A DNA stretch of 64,000 nt from Corynebacterium cystitidis (GCF_900187295.1 NZ_LT906473.1:2852001-2916000), one strand, 5' to 3'. Shown: positions 37,082 to 46,354, numbered from the stretch's first letter. The notes: generated from the sequence alone by a model not told the origin. Numbers and translations: made by a program.

Positions 37082-38950
37082 ATGGCACAACCAGCCCAAA
37101 AACAGTCCTTGACCATCATGATCGCCGCCGCGTTGGCAGCATTTATTGCAACGTTTAACGAGACTTTCCTGAACGTCGGCTTCACCCCAATGATGGCCGA
37201 CTTCGGAGTTGACGTTTCTACCATCCAGTGGCTTGCCACCGCCTACATGCTGGGCGCGGCGGTGATGACACCGACAGCTGGGTTCTTCATGCGGAGCTTT
37301 GGCACTAAGCCACTGTTCCTGGCTACCACATCAACGCTGATCATCGGTGGCATTATTACTGCCTTGGCGCCAAATTTTGGGGTGATGCTGGTCGGTCGCA
37401 TTTTCCAGTCCATCGGTACGGGCCTGCTGGTGCCGATTGGCATGATGATCGCCTTAACAGTGGCACCGCGTCCGAAGCTGGGCACCTTCATGGGCATCAT
37501 GGGGGCGATGACCACCCTCGGCCCTTCGGTGGCCATCTTGGTGTCTGGGGTGATTCTTGAATTCGCGCACTGGCGCGCTCTGTGCTGGTCCTTTACGGGC
37601 CTGGCAGTGGTGGTATTCATCATTGGCTTGTTCACGGTGTACAACATTTCCGAGAATGCGCGGGCTCGCCTGGACATGACATCGGTGATCCTGGTGGCCA
37701 TCGCCCTGATTGGCCTATTGTACGGAATCTCGACGATCTTCGGCCCGGCCAAGCTTGTGGCGACCATCGCGTTCGTTGTGGGGCTGATGGCTCTGTGGCT
37801 GTTTGTCAAGCGCCAGAACAATCTGGATGATCCGTTGATTAACCTCGCCCCACTGCGTATTTACCCGTTCACCGCCGGCGTACTGATCAATATTGTGGCG
37901 CTAATCATCGTCTTTGCGATGAACATCCTAGTGCCTACCCACCTGCAGTCGGTCCACGGCACTACAGGTTTGCAGGCGTCGCTCGTGCTGTTCCCGGCGA
38001 TCCTTTTGGCTGTCGTCTTCGGCCCGGTCGCTGGACAGATTTATGACAAGCAAGGTGCGAAGCATCTCCTACCGGTCGGTATGGCGCTCATGGCGGTATT
38101 CTCTGTAGCTACCGCCTGGGCAATGGGCGGCAGCACGTTATGGCTGATTACTGTGCTTTACATGCCGGCGATTGTCGGCTCTGCAATGACGATCGGTCCT
38201 GTCCAGTCCTTCGCCCTTTCGACCTTGCCACGTGAACTCAATCCGCATGGCGTGACTATTTTCTCCACCTCGTTCCAGATCGCGGGTTGTATCGGTGTTG
38301 CGTTGTCTACTGGCATTTATGGCGCGGTGATCGCTTCTGGAGGTGGCACTGATGAGGCTGCGAACAATGGCATGCTGTGGGTGGGCATTGTACTGTTCGT
38401 TATGGCTGTCATCGCTACCGTGCTGGGGTGGACTGGGACTCGTGCGACTGTTGCTTCCCCGACCGTCGACGATTCGGCGGACGAGGTTGCAGATACTCTG
38501 GTGTCCACGCTGATGAAGAGAGATATTTACCACCTGCACCCCAATGACACGATCCGTCAAGCGTTGCACCTTTTCGTCGATAAGCGAATTTCTGGTGTGC
38601 CACTTATCGAGGACGGTCGCCTGGCAGGATTCGTTTCTGACGGCGATGTGCTCAACGCAATCGGAGATTCCGTCCCCGCGTTCACCACACCATATGCACT
38701 GTTAGTTCACAATGATTCGGAGGAGTTTGAAACCGACGTTGCGCGGGTTTTGGAGGCTCGCGTATCGACGATTGCCACCCCGAACGTGATCACTGTAAAT
38801 GTGCACGATGATCTTGGGCAGATCTCGACAGTTCTCGCCGAGAAGCATCTGAAGAAGGCGCCCGTGGTCAACGATCACGGAAGTGTCGTGGGTATCATCA
38901 ACCGTTCCGATATCAACCGCTACTTGGTCACCACCTACGTGGTTGCCTAA
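37082..38950 (+). CDS. MFS (DHA2-type) exporter fused to a CBS-domain pair
   Basis: This is a 622-residue protein. Residues 1-460 form a 12-14-helix DHA2-like drug/H+ antiporter (TFNETFLNVGFTPMMADFGV, then the family motif YMLGAAVMTPTAGFF, then LVGRIFQSIGTGLLVPIGM). Residues about 480-620 form two CBS domains (TLMKRDIYHLHPNDTIRQAL with GVPLIEDGRLAGFVSDGDVL, then APVVNDHGSVVGIINRSDI). CBS pairs bind adenine nucleotides, so transport may be gated by energy state or a nucleotide signal. Such MFS-CBS fusions are unusual. ATG 37082 follows AAGAGAGG. The substrate is unknown. Confidence 0.88.
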   Translation: MAQPAQKQSLTIMIAAALAAFIATFNETFLNVGFTPMMADFGVDVSTIQWLATAYMLGAAVMTPTAGFFMRSFGTKPLFLATTSTLIIGGIITALAPNFGVMLVGRIFQSIGTGLLVPIGMMIALTVAPRPKLGTFMGIMGAMTTLGPSVAILVSGVILEFAHWRALCWSFTGLAVVVFIIGLFTVYNISENARARLDMTSVILVAIALIGLLYGISTIFGPAKLVATIAFVVGLMALWLFVKRQNNLDDPLINLAPLRIYPFTAGVLINIVALIIVFAMNILVPTHLQSVHGTTGLQASLVLFPAILLAVVFGPVAGQIYDKQGAKHLLPVGMALMAVFSVATAWAMGGSTLWLITVLYMPAIVGSAMTIGPVQSFALSTLPRELNPHGVTIFSTSFQIAGCIGVALSTGIYGAVIASGGGTDEAANNGMLWVGIVLFVMAVIATVLGWTGTRATVASPTVDDSADEVADTLVSTLMKRDIYHLHPNDTIRQALHLFVDKRISGVPLIEDGRLAGFVSDGDVLNAIGDSVPAFTTPYALLVHNDSEEFETDVARVLEARVSTIATPNVITVNVHDDLGQISTVLAEKHLKKAPVVNDHGSVVGIINRSDINRYLVTTYVVA

Positions 38951-39092
38951 GCTTGCAGCTTTCTGGAAGGAGCGGTTTCGCGGGGTTAAGTTTGTTTACC
39001 GTAAAGAAACCTGGCAAGGTTGGCGTCAGCAGTCATGTTCCTAGACGGGGTAGGCTTTGGGGGTGATTCCTTGCATCTTTTATAGTCAAGGT

Positions 39093-39167
39093 TGTGGAAC
39101 TGCCCTGCCGGTTACGGCACAGCGGTTCGGGCCCCGACGATTGCTGCTGGCACTCGGGGTCCATTTT
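39093..39167 (+). ncRNA. Possible small RNA between the MFS-CBS and LCP genes
   Basis: The intergenic gap 38951-39252 holds a promoter-like pair (TTGGGG at 39057 and TATAGT at 39081-39086, 18 bp apart) followed by two hairpins. The first has AACTGC/GCGGTT with inner TGCCG/CGGCA; the second has CCCCGA/TCGGGG and ends in ccatttta. The transcript would be about 75 nt with no ORF. The T-run is weak, so the evidence is moderate. It could instead be the 3' end of the MFS message. Confidence 0.35.
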
Positions 39168-39219
39168 ATTCTTAAGGGTTAAATTCATACACTGCAGTAC
39201 TATCTGCTAAAACCTGCTT

Positions 39220-39242
39220 AAAACACTCATGGTGAGCGTTTT
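39220..39242. terminator. Bidirectional hairpin beside the LCP gene stop
   Basis: AAAACACTCA and TGAGCGTTTT form a 9 of 10 paired stem with a 3-nt loop, flanked by A and T runs. It lies 10 nt beyond the stop codon of the minus-strand LCP gene and can also end plus-strand transcripts. Confidence 0.7.
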
Positions 39243-39252
39243 CTTCAGCGCT

Positions 39253-40497
39253 TTAGCGCATCGAGTTGAACAGCTCCTCGGCGGCGTATTCGTCCCAGAG
39301 CACCACGTTGCCCACGGACGTGTCCATGAAGCCACCGACCGGGACGGTCTCAGCGCGCACCCCGCCCGCCATGGCCAGCGCCATGCGCCCTAGGTGCCAG
39401 AGGTGGTCGCCTTCACCGACGATGAGCATGCCGGTGCCGCTGAAGAGCAGTGAGGTCATGCGGATCGGGTTGAGGAATGTCACAGGTGACGTGAGCTTGC
39501 CGACGAGCGCCCCGAAGAACTGGCGTTGTCGCGCGACGCGATCGATATCCCCTTGGGCGGTGGCGCGGGTGCGCACATAACCTAGCGCGGTGGCGCCGTC
39601 TAAGTTTTGGCAGCCGGGCTGCACATCCAGCGCGGCCAGTGGATCAAAGATCGGCTCCTCTACACAGATTTCTACCCCGCCGATGGCGTCGACGATGCCT
39701 GCAAGTCCACCCATGCCGATTTCCATGTAGTGGTCGATCCGCAGGCCGGTTTCTTGCTCCACGGTGGTGGACAGGAGTTTCGGCCCGCCGTAGGCAAAAG
39801 CGGCGTTGATCTTGTCTTCGCCGTAGCCGGGGATGGTCACCAGAGAGTCCCGAGGGATACTCACCAACGTGGCCTCGCCCACGGTGGGAATGTGTAGCAC
39901 CATGATGGTGTCGGTGCGGCTCGGGCCCACTTCACCACCGGTGCCGAGGCGCGCTATGTCTTCCTCGCTTAAACCTTGGCGTGAGTCAGAACCCACCAGC
40001 AGCCAGTTTGTTCCGGAAGTATTGCCAACGGGTTGGTCGGGGAAGGCGTCGACACGCGTCAGGCGGGCGTCCGCCCACAGGCCCACCACAACAGCGAGCA
40101 CAAGCACGATAGCCAGCAGAGAGCTGCACCCAGAGAAGCAACCCCTCCGTGGTCGGCGGCGACGGCGGCGGGGCACGCGTGACGACGACCGACTTGGCCG
40201 CTCCGAGACCTGCAAGGGGACATCATGATGAGTAGATGCGTGGCGGCGTGGTTCATACGGTGCGTGGCGCGGCGCGTACTCTTGGCGTGGTTGCTGCCGG
40301 GGGCGTTCAGGTGGCAGCTGCTGCCGGGGACGTTCAGGTGGCAGCTGCTGCTGCCGGGGTTCCTGCTGCCGGGGTTCCTGCGGGCGCGGGCGGCGGCGCA
40401 CGGGCCGACCGTAGCGGTCGACCAGCGGTTGTCCGTCGCGACCAAGGACGTAGTTGTCGTTGTCGCGGGCATCGGATGAGCGGAAGTCCCTAGACAT
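39253..40497 (-). CDS. lcpB: LytR-CpsA-Psr family glycopolymer transferase, LcpB-like
   Basis: This 414-residue envelope enzyme is of the type that attaches arabinogalactan to peptidoglycan. A long cytoplasmic N-terminus rich in Pro, Arg and Gln (repeats of PPERPRQQ) precedes one transmembrane helix (SSLLAIVLVLAVVVGLWAD) and the extracellular LCP domain: LLVGSDSRQG, SRTDTIMVLHI, VSIPRDSLVTIPGYGEDKINAAF and YVRTRATAQGDIDRVARQRQF. The catalytic Arg and Asp residues are present. Position between the ldh and pheA loci matches lcpB of C. glutamicum. The start is leaderless (TACGAT, 7 nt, ATG 40497). Confidence 0.88.
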   Translation of the reverse strand: MSRDFRSSDARDNDNYVLGRDGQPLVDRYGRPVRRRPRPQEPRQQEPRQQQLPPERPRQQLPPERPRQQPRQEYAPRHAPYEPRRHASTHHDVPLQVSERPSRSSSRVPRRRRRRPRRGCFSGCSSLLAIVLVLAVVVGLWADARLTRVDAFPDQPVGNTSGTNWLLVGSDSRQGLSEEDIARLGTGGEVGPSRTDTIMVLHIPTVGEATLVSIPRDSLVTIPGYGEDKINAAFAYGGPKLLSTTVEQETGLRIDHYMEIGMGGLAGIVDAIGGVEICVEEPIFDPLAALDVQPGCQNLDGATALGYVRTRATAQGDIDRVARQRQFFGALVGKLTSPVTFLNPIRMTSLLFSGTGMLIVGEGDHLWHLGRMALAMAGGVRAETVPVGGFMDTSVGNVVLWDEYAAEELFNSMR

Positions 40498-40523
40498 GGT
40501 AATTATCGTAGCGCTAATCCGCG

Positions 40524-41231
40524 CTACAACCCTAGCCAGCTGAGATCAAGCAGTAGATATCCGACAAACGCCACGGCGTCGATGAGGAAGTGTGCGATGA
40601 TCAGTGGCCAAACGCGCCCAGTGCGGTGATAAAAGTAGCCGTACACCACACCCATGACGATATTGCCAAAGCCGGCCGAAACGCCCTGGTAGAGGTGGTA
40701 GGAGCCGCGCAGTAGGCTGGAGGCGCCGATAGCGGCCCACGCCGGCCACCGCAGTTGTTTCAGCCTGCTGATCAGCCACATCACAACCACGACTTCTTCG
40801 CCGAAGGCGTTGGCGGCACTCCACACCAGAAGCAGAGGGATCTCCACGCCGTCGGTGGTGGGCACTACCTCTTTGCTCAAACCCAGCTGTAATGCTGCAA
40901 CGTACAGGCCTAAGCCAGGAATACCGATCACCGCGGTCAGCACGCATGCCCACCCGACGTCGCCCAAGCGTGGGCGTGGCAGCCCGGTGCCCAGCAGGAA
41001 CAGTGCCAATCCGCCCCACGCGAAAAGGGTGGCGGCGCTGGCCAGCTGCAGCCCAACATCAAGCCATGCCATCTGGCTGGCGGAATCATTGAGCACCACT
41101 TGTTGGTCATTGAGTGCCTCTGGGGCGGCGAGCGCGCCGATCAGCCGGAGCACCGACCGCAGCCCGCTCATGCCAAAGGTGATGGTGAGAACCAAAAGGA
41201 TCTCGATGGAAATGCGCTTCACCTGCACCAC
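40524..41231 (-). CDS. CPBP-family intramembrane protease-like protein
   Basis: This 235-residue integral membrane protein has about seven helices. The Abi/CPBP domain is recognised by AFGEEVVVVMWLISRL (motif 1, EE), YHLYQGVSAGFGNIVMGVVYG (motif 2 region) and WPLIIAHFLIDAVAF (motif 3). The Arg normally found in the first motif (EExxxR) is missing, so protease activity is doubtful. The start is probably GTG 41231, with GTG 41228 or 41222 also possible. It diverges from pheA with only 26 bp between starts. Confidence 0.8.
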   Translation of the reverse strand: MVQVKRISIEILLVLTITFGMSGLRSVLRLIGALAAPEALNDQQVVLNDSASQMAWLDVGLQLASAATLFAWGGLALFLLGTGLPRPRLGDVGWACVLTAVIGIPGLGLYVAALQLGLSKEVVPTTDGVEIPLLLVWSAANAFGEEVVVVMWLISRLKQLRWPAWAAIGASSLLRGSYHLYQGVSAGFGNIVMGVVYGYFYHRTGRVWPLIIAHFLIDAVAFVGYLLLDLSWLGL

Positions 41232-41257
41232 TGTAGGTGCACTGTAGGCTGGAGCGC

Positions 41258-42187
41258 ATGACTACTGTTGCTTTCCTTGGCCCCGCTGGCACGTTTACTG
41301 AAGAGGCGCTGTGGAAGTTCCAGGAACGTGGAGCATTTGGCTCCGGAGAGATTGAACTTTTGCCGGTGGATTCGCCGTCGGCTGCACTAAGCGCGGTGCG
41401 TGCCGACGCTGCCGACTGGGCTGTGGTGGCCATCGAGAACTCGGTTGATGGTGCGGTGACTTCAACCACCGATGCTCTGATTGAGGCGCCGGGCGTGCAG
41501 ATTTTCCATGAGTTGGAGCTGCCTATCAGTTTCGCCATCATGACGCGTCCTGGCACCACCTTGAAGGAGGCGCAGGTGTTCTCCACACACCCTGTGGCGC
41601 AGCGTCAGGTGCGCGACTGGGTGAAGAACAACATGCCGCACGTGACCTATACGGGTGCGACCTCGAACGCGGTGGCGGCCCAGGCGGTGGCGGAGGGGAA
41701 GGCGGATGTGGCGGCGGCACCGCTGCGCGCGGCGAACCTGTTCGGGTTGGAGGTGCATGCTGAAGGAATTGCGGATCTGGCCACGGCACACACTCGTTTT
41801 ATTGTGGTTGGCCGCGTTGACAAGCCAACTGCGCGCACCGGCAATGATCGCTCTTTCGTTGTTTTCGACCTTCCCAATGAGCCCGGCACGCTGGTGGGCG
41901 CTTTGCAGGAGTTCGCGTACCGCGGGGTGAATATGTCGCGCATTGAGTCTCGCCCAACAAGAAAGGAGGCTAGGACATATAATTTCTATGTCGACTTGGT
42001 GGGACATATTGACGATGCGCCACTAGCAGAGGCACTGCGGAACCTGTGGCTGCGTGCCAACACGCTGACCTTTTTAGGGTCTTGGCCAGCCGCGTCCGGT
42101 GAGGCGCGTGAGGGTTCGCTTATCGACGACCAGGCCCGCCTTGAAGAAGCTGCTGATTGGGTCAGGAAGGCCCGGGAAGGACACTAA
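41258..42187 (+). CDS. pheA: Prephenate dehydratase
   Basis: This 309-residue enzyme converts prephenate to phenylpyruvate in phenylalanine synthesis. The catalytic domain has FLGPAGTFTEEAL, VAIENSVDGAVTSTTDAL, the Thr-containing ATAHTRFIVVG and GADVAAAPLRAA-like blocks. The C-terminal ACT domain binds phenylalanine for feedback control (PNEPGTLVGALQEFAYRGVNMSRIESRP). There is no chorismate mutase part. The -10 TAGGCT (41245-41250) is 7 nt before ATG 41258, so the transcript is probably leaderless. The next gene begins at the base after the stop. Confidence 0.95.
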   Translation: MTTVAFLGPAGTFTEEALWKFQERGAFGSGEIELLPVDSPSAALSAVRADAADWAVVAIENSVDGAVTSTTDALIEAPGVQIFHELELPISFAIMTRPGTTLKEAQVFSTHPVAQRQVRDWVKNNMPHVTYTGATSNAVAAQAVAEGKADVAAAPLRAANLFGLEVHAEGIADLATAHTRFIVVGRVDKPTARTGNDRSFVVFDLPNEPGTLVGALQEFAYRGVNMSRIESRPTRKEARTYNFYVDLVGHIDDAPLAEALRNLWLRANTLTFLGSWPAASGEAREGSLIDDQARLEEAADWVRKAREGH

Positions 42188-42787
42188 ATGCTGATCCTGT
42201 TGCGCCACGGGCAAACTACATCGAATGTGGGCCGTGCGCTCGATACCGCACTGCCAGGCGCGCCCCTGACGGAGCTCGGGCAGCAGCAGGCACGCGAGGT
42301 GGGCCCGGAGCTGATGGACCTTTACAACCCAGAGCTGGTAGTCACCTCTGAGGCGCTACGTGCCCGGCAGACCGGCCAGCTGGCCTTTGGGTCGCATTTC
42401 GACGACATCCCCGCCGTTGCCGGTCTGCAAGAGATCACCGCAGGCGACCACGAAATGTTGAACACTCCAGAAGCGCACGAGGCCTACCACGGCACTGTCC
42501 ACTCCTGGTTTGGTGGAGATTCTGATGTGGCGATTCCCGGTGGCGAAGACGCGCACCAGTTCTTGGATCGTTACCGTGGTGGCGTTGCCGAGGCGCTGCG
42601 CGGGGGCCACGGCTCGGCGGTGGTGGTCTCGCACGGCGCAGCAATCCGCATGTTCGCGGTGCGTGCCGCTGGTATTGACCCGCAATTCGCTGTGCACAAT
42701 CCGCTGCCCAATTGTCGCTTTGTGGTGCTTCACCCCACAGCTACCTTCGGCCAGTGGGAGCTGGTGCGCTGGGGCGACCACAGCTAG
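42188..42787 (+). CDS. Histidine phosphatase (phosphoglycerate mutase-like)
   Basis: This 199-residue enzyme belongs to the histidine-phosphatase superfamily. The phosphohistidine motif LLRHGQTTSNVGRALDT, the conserved Arg region SEALRARQTGQLA and the second catalytic His in AVVVSHGAAIRMF are intact. It starts directly on the base after the pheA stop and forms an operon with it, as in C. glutamicum. The substrate is unknown; the size fits a broad phosphatase rather than glycolytic mutase. Confidence 0.9.
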   Translation: MLILLRHGQTTSNVGRALDTALPGAPLTELGQQQAREVGPELMDLYNPELVVTSEALRARQTGQLAFGSHFDDIPAVAGLQEITAGDHEMLNTPEAHEAYHGTVHSWFGGDSDVAIPGGEDAHQFLDRYRGGVAEALRGGHGSAVVVSHGAAIRMFAVRAAGIDPQFAVHNPLPNCRFVVLHPTATFGQWELVRWGDHS

Positions 42788-42805
42788 TCGCGCCTAGCCA
42801 TAGTC

Positions 42806-43153
42806 CTAGCCGTAGCCGAGGCGGTGCAGGTCATCTTCTTCAAGCCCGAAGTAGTGGCCCACCTCATGCAGTACGGTTACGCGGACTTGGTGGCGCAGTT
42901 CGTCCACGTCGCCAGAGATTCGTTCGAGGGGCTCTTTGTAGATGAATATTGTGTCAGGCAAGAAACCGGCGTGGTTGGACAGTCTCTCGGGTAGCGGCAC
43001 CCCTTCGAAAAGCCCCAGCAGATTCGGATTGTCCTCGTGGCGGAGCCTGGCTAGTACGACGACGTTGCGCATGCGCTCGGCGAACGCGTCGGGCAGTTCG
43101 TCGAGGGCGTCGTCGATGAGTGATTCAAAAAACTCGTCGCTGACTGGGGTCAC
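42806..43153 (-). CDS. Zincin-like metallopeptidase family protein (PF06262)
   Basis: This small 115-residue protein has the zinc-protease signature HEVGHYFGLEEDDLHRLGYG: HExxH plus a downstream acidic residue and His. Actinobacterial homologues are of similar size. Proteolytic activity is not established for the family. The start is GTG 43153, overlapping the previous gene's stop by 4 bp, so it is translated from the same message as the septum-formation gene. Confidence 0.87.
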   Translation of the reverse strand: MTPVSDEFFESLIDDALDELPDAFAERMRNVVVLARLRHEDNPNLLGLFEGVPLPERLSNHAGFLPDTIFIYKEPLERISGDVDELRHQVRVTVLHEVGHYFGLEEDDLHRLGYG

Positions 43154-44217
43154 GGCGCTGGCCTTTCAGCAGGAGGAGGCGATTTGATTGGGTCGCGTGG
43201 TGGCTGCTCTGCCGGTGGTTCGCCATCGATGGTGAAGCCGTCGCGCCCGTTAGTAGCTGTGCCCTTCAGGGTGGAGAATCCCCCCTCCTCGTTGGCGTGG
43301 ACCAGGCTGCAGTTTACTGATCGAGAACCGCCATCCCAGCTGGCTGCAGGCAGAGTGCCCCAGTAGGGCTGGAGTGTGGACTGGTAAAGTTGCTCCTCGC
43401 CGCCCAGGTAGTCCATGGCGGCCTGCGTGCACACATTTTTTAAGTGCTCGTCTTGCTCTTCCGAGGCGGGGGTGCGATCAGGGAAGACAGGGGTGAGGTT
43501 CTCGATGTGAGTGGCCTCCAGCTGATGGTCCTCAGCGCAATCGACGATGTGGAGCACATTCGAGCTGTCCACCTTCAAACATTGCCCTGGTTCTGCCACC
43601 CGTGCCTGATCTTGTTCGGCAGCACGGCCTTCAGTGAGCTGGGGCTTGCCTTTTTCATCGGTGACTTGCAGGCCGCACAGCATGGTGCGGTCGCCACGTT
43701 CCCAGGCTTCCGCCGGGGGCAAAATGGGGGCGATCGAGTACTTACCTAACGGGTCGAAACGACCATCGAGGTAGCGGATGGTGGGAGTGTGGCACAGCTC
43801 TTCGCGCAGCTGGGCCTGGCGCGTCTGGCTGGGCATCTTTGCATCGGCGCCGAACTCGCTGGTGGGGTAGGTGGCAAGATCTTCGCGCACGGAGACCTCA
43901 AAACGGTGGGCGCCGTCGCAGCTGGTCTGCTCAAAGTTTGTGACTTTGCCGTTCGCGTCTACTTCCCAGGTCAGGCACGCGCCCTGGTTCGCAGTGGTGA
44001 ACGGCGCGATGAGTCCTGGCGTCGTGGTGCTGTCAGCACCGTTGCCGGCGTTCGCCTTGCTACTACTGTTTTGGCTTCCGTCGGTGTGGTTCTGAGCCTG
44101 CGCACCGTTGCGGTCTGCGACCGTTGCGTAAGATCCTGCGCCGACGACGCCGACGAGTATGGCAAAAAGCAGGCCTGAGATGCCGGCCCGTGAACGCCAA
44201 ATGGAAGAAGTAGCCAT
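43150..44217 (-). CDS. Septum-formation family (PF13845) membrane-anchored protein
   Basis: This is a 355-residue protein. An N-terminal signal-anchor (GLLFAILVGVVGAGSYATVA) is followed by a Ser/Asn/Thr-rich linker and two related extracellular domains with paired cysteines (ACLTWEVDANGKVTNFEQ ... CDGAHRFEV, then QCLKVDSSNVLHIVDCAEDHQLEA). Each has the C...V.C..pH..E pattern of the septum-formation domain. The C-terminus is Pro-rich (EQPPRDPIKSPPPAERPAP). A role at the division site is inferred from the family name. It is co-transcribed with the zincin gene. Confidence 0.85.
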   Translation of the reverse strand: MATSSIWRSRAGISGLLFAILVGVVGAGSYATVADRNGAQAQNHTDGSQNSSSKANAGNGADSTTTPGLIAPFTTANQGACLTWEVDANGKVTNFEQTSCDGAHRFEVSVREDLATYPTSEFGADAKMPSQTRQAQLREELCHTPTIRYLDGRFDPLGKYSIAPILPPAEAWERGDRTMLCGLQVTDEKGKPQLTEGRAAEQDQARVAEPGQCLKVDSSNVLHIVDCAEDHQLEATHIENLTPVFPDRTPASEEQDEHLKNVCTQAAMDYLGGEEQLYQSTLQPYWGTLPAASWDGGSRSVNCSLVHANEEGGFSTLKGTATNGRDGFTIDGEPPAEQPPRDPIKSPPPAERPAP

Positions 44218-44226
44218 GATTCAACC

Positions 44227-44988
44227 CTACTCAAGCGCGAGCTCCACGCGAGTATTGAGGCGATACCGATCAGTGCGGTACACCGAGGAACACAGCTCCA
44301 CGGGGTGTTCGTCGGAACGCGCGAAGCGCACAATGTGTAACAGGGGACTGCCTGGCAAAACATCGAGCAGGGTGGCTGATTGGTCGTCGGCGGCCACCGC
44401 GGTGACTGTCTGGTCTGCCTCAGTGACGGGCAGGCCGTAGTTTTCTTCCAGCAGTGTGTAGACGGAATTGTAGACGTCGTTTTCTAGCAGGTCGGGTGTG
44501 AGTTCGCCGTTGTACCAGGCGTCATCGATGGCGTAGGGTTCGCCGTCGCCAAGGCGGAGGCGGCGCAGGTGGATATGCTCGCGGGTGCTGTCGGTGTTGA
44601 AGAAGGTGGTTACCTCCTGTGGTGCCGGTGCGCGGGCGGAGAGTAGGATTTTGGACGAAGCCTGTACTTTTTGGGCCCGCATCTCGTCGGAAAAAGAGGC
44701 GAGCTGCATTTTGCTCACCAGGGGGTTCGGGGAGACGAAGGTGCCCTTTCCCCGCACTCGGCGCAACGTACCTGCGGCGACGAGGTCACCAATCGCGCGA
44801 CGTACCGTAATGCGCGAGACCCCATACGTTTCTTCTAGGACGCGTTCGCCCGGCAGTAGGTCGCCGGGACCAAGCTGGTTAGTGCATAGTTCCTCGAGGA
44901 TTGCGCGGAGTTGGGCATGCTTAGGAACGGGGCCACTGGTGATGGCCTGGTGTGGTAGTTCAGTGCTTGCGCGATCCATACCTACCAT
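44227..44988 (-). CDS. farR: GntR/HutC-family regulator, FarR-like
   Basis: This 253-residue regulator has an N-terminal winged helix (LPGERVLEETYGVSRITVRRAI, then GTLRRVRGKGTFV) and a C-terminal UTRA ligand-binding domain (about 100-245) with the FARSDEHPVELCSSVYRTDRY end. In C. glutamicum the FarR regulator sits at this place beside serS and controls amino-acid biosynthesis genes; the assignment here rests on location and family. The start is ATG 44988 or ATG 44979. It diverges from serS with about 105 bp between. Confidence 0.78.
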   Translation of the reverse strand: MVGMDRASTELPHQAITSGPVPKHAQLRAILEELCTNQLGPGDLLPGERVLEETYGVSRITVRRAIGDLVAAGTLRRVRGKGTFVSPNPLVSKMQLASFSDEMRAQKVQASSKILLSARAPAPQEVTTFFNTDSTREHIHLRRLRLGDGEPYAIDDAWYNGELTPDLLENDVYNSVYTLLEENYGLPVTEADQTVTAVAADDQSATLLDVLPGSPLLHIVRFARSDEHPVELCSSVYRTDRYRLNTRVELALE

Positions 44989-45093
44989 CGTACTCCGCTG
45001 GTTATGACCACCTCAAGCGTTTGTATGACAGGTAGATAACGTTGGTGGGGGGCGCGCGGAAAACGCTGTCCGTTGTCGGTAGGGTTAAATACT

Positions 45094-46353
45094 GTGATTG
45101 ATCTGAAAATGCTCCGTGAGAATCCAGACCGCGTTCGTGAATCCCAGAAGAACCGCGGGGAGGACCCATCGCTTGTCGACGACCTCCTGGCTGCTGATGA
45201 AGCCCGCCGTGCTGCCATCGCCAAGGCCGATACCCTGCGTGGTGAGCAAAAAGCGTTTGGCAAGAAGATCGGGCAGGCAGCTCCTGAGGACCGTCCAGCG
45301 CTGCTGGAGGGCTCCAATGAGCTCAAGGCCAAGGTGAAAGAGGCCCAAGATGAGCAGAAGGCCGCCGAAGAGCGTGTGGTGGAGCTGCAGTACACAATCT
45401 CCAACGTTGTCGAGGGCGCTCCCGCCGGCGGCGAAGAAGACTTTGTTGTGCTGGAGCACATCGGCGAGATCCCCGAGTTCGACTTTGAGCCGAAAGATCA
45501 CCTGGAGTTGGGTGAGTCCTTAGGCATGATTGATATGGCCCGGGGCACCAAGGTAGGAGGTGCCCGCTTCTATTACCTCACCGGTGATGGGGCGTGGATG
45601 CAGCTGGCGATCATGCAGCTGGCAGCCGCCAAGGCGCGTGAGGCTGGTTTTCAGCTGATGATCCCGCCGGTTCTGGTGCGCCCAGAGATCATGCAGGGCA
45701 CCGGATTTTTAGGTGATCACTCGGATGAGATCTACTACCTTGAGCGCGATGACCTGTACTTGGTGGGCACCTCTGAGGTGGCCCTTGCCGGCTACCACCA
45801 AGACGAAATTATTGATCTGTCCGACGGCCCCATCCTGTACGCCGGCTGGTCTTCCTGCTTCCGCCGCGAGGCAGGCTCCTATGGCAAAGACACCCGTGGC
45901 ATTATCCGCGTGCACCAGTTCGACAAGTTGGAGATGTTTGTTTACTGCAAGCCTGAAGATGCAGAAGAGATGCACCAGAAACTGCTGCAATTGGAAAAAG
46001 ACATGCTCGCCGCAGTGGAAGTGCCCTACCGTGTGATCGATGTGGCTGGTGGCGACTTAGGTGCGTCCGCTGCCCGCAAGTTTGATACCGAGGCGTGGGT
46101 GCCCACCCAGAACACCTACCGTGAGCTGACGTCAACCTCGAACTGCACAACGTTCCAGGGCCGCAGGCTTAATACCCGCTACCGCGATAAAGAGGGCAAG
46201 ACCCAGATCGTCGCAACGCTCAACGGCACCCTGGCTACAACGCGCTGGCTGGTGGCTATCTTGGAAAATAATCAGCAGGCGGACGGCTCTGTGGTCGTGC
46301 CTGAGGCTTTGCGCCCACTGCTGGGTAAAGACGTGATCACTGCGGTTAAATAA
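45094..46353 (+). CDS. serS: Seryl-tRNA synthetase
   Basis: This 419-residue class II synthetase charges tRNA-Ser. The N-terminal coiled-coil arm (residues about 25-100, [16 protein letters not shown]) precedes the catalytic core: motif 2 in [31 protein letters not shown] and motif 3 in [25 protein letters not shown]-type serine-site residues are present in [12 protein letters not shown]. The start GTG 45094 gives [12 protein letters not shown], which matches the family N-terminus. TAGGGT lies 8 nt upstream, so the message is probably leaderless. plsC follows after 1 nt. Confidence 0.96.
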   Translation: MIDLKMLRENPDRVRESQKNRGEDPSLVDDLLAADEARRAAIAKADTLRGEQKAFGKKIGQAAPEDRPALLEGSNELKAKVKEAQDEQKAAEERVVELQYTISNVVEGAPAGGEEDFVVLEHIGEIPEFDFEPKDHLELGESLGMIDMARGTKVGGARFYYLTGDGAWMQLAIMQLAAAKAREAGFQLMIPPVLVRPEIMQGTGFLGDHSDEIYYLERDDLYLVGTSEVALAGYHQDEIIDLSDGPILYAGWSSCFRREAGSYGKDTRGIIRVHQFDKLEMFVYCKPEDAEEMHQKLLQLEKDMLAAVEVPYRVIDVAGGDLGASAARKFDTEAWVPTQNTYRELTSTSNCTTFQGRRLNTRYRDKEGKTQIVATLNGTLATTRWLVAILENNQQADGSVVVPEALRPLLGKDVITAVK

Positions 46354-46354
46354 G

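Noticed and set aside
38951..39252. 6C RNA, SRP RNA or tmRNA in the gap before the LCP gene
   Set aside because: No C6 loops, no SRP GNAR/GGAA core and no tag-peptide or tRNA-like ends; left as an unspecific sRNA candidate.
40059..40493. Plus- and minus-strand ORFs overlapping the N-terminus of the LCP gene
   Set aside because: They arise from the repetitive Pro/Gln/Arg-coding, GC-rich stretch and have no independent start signals.
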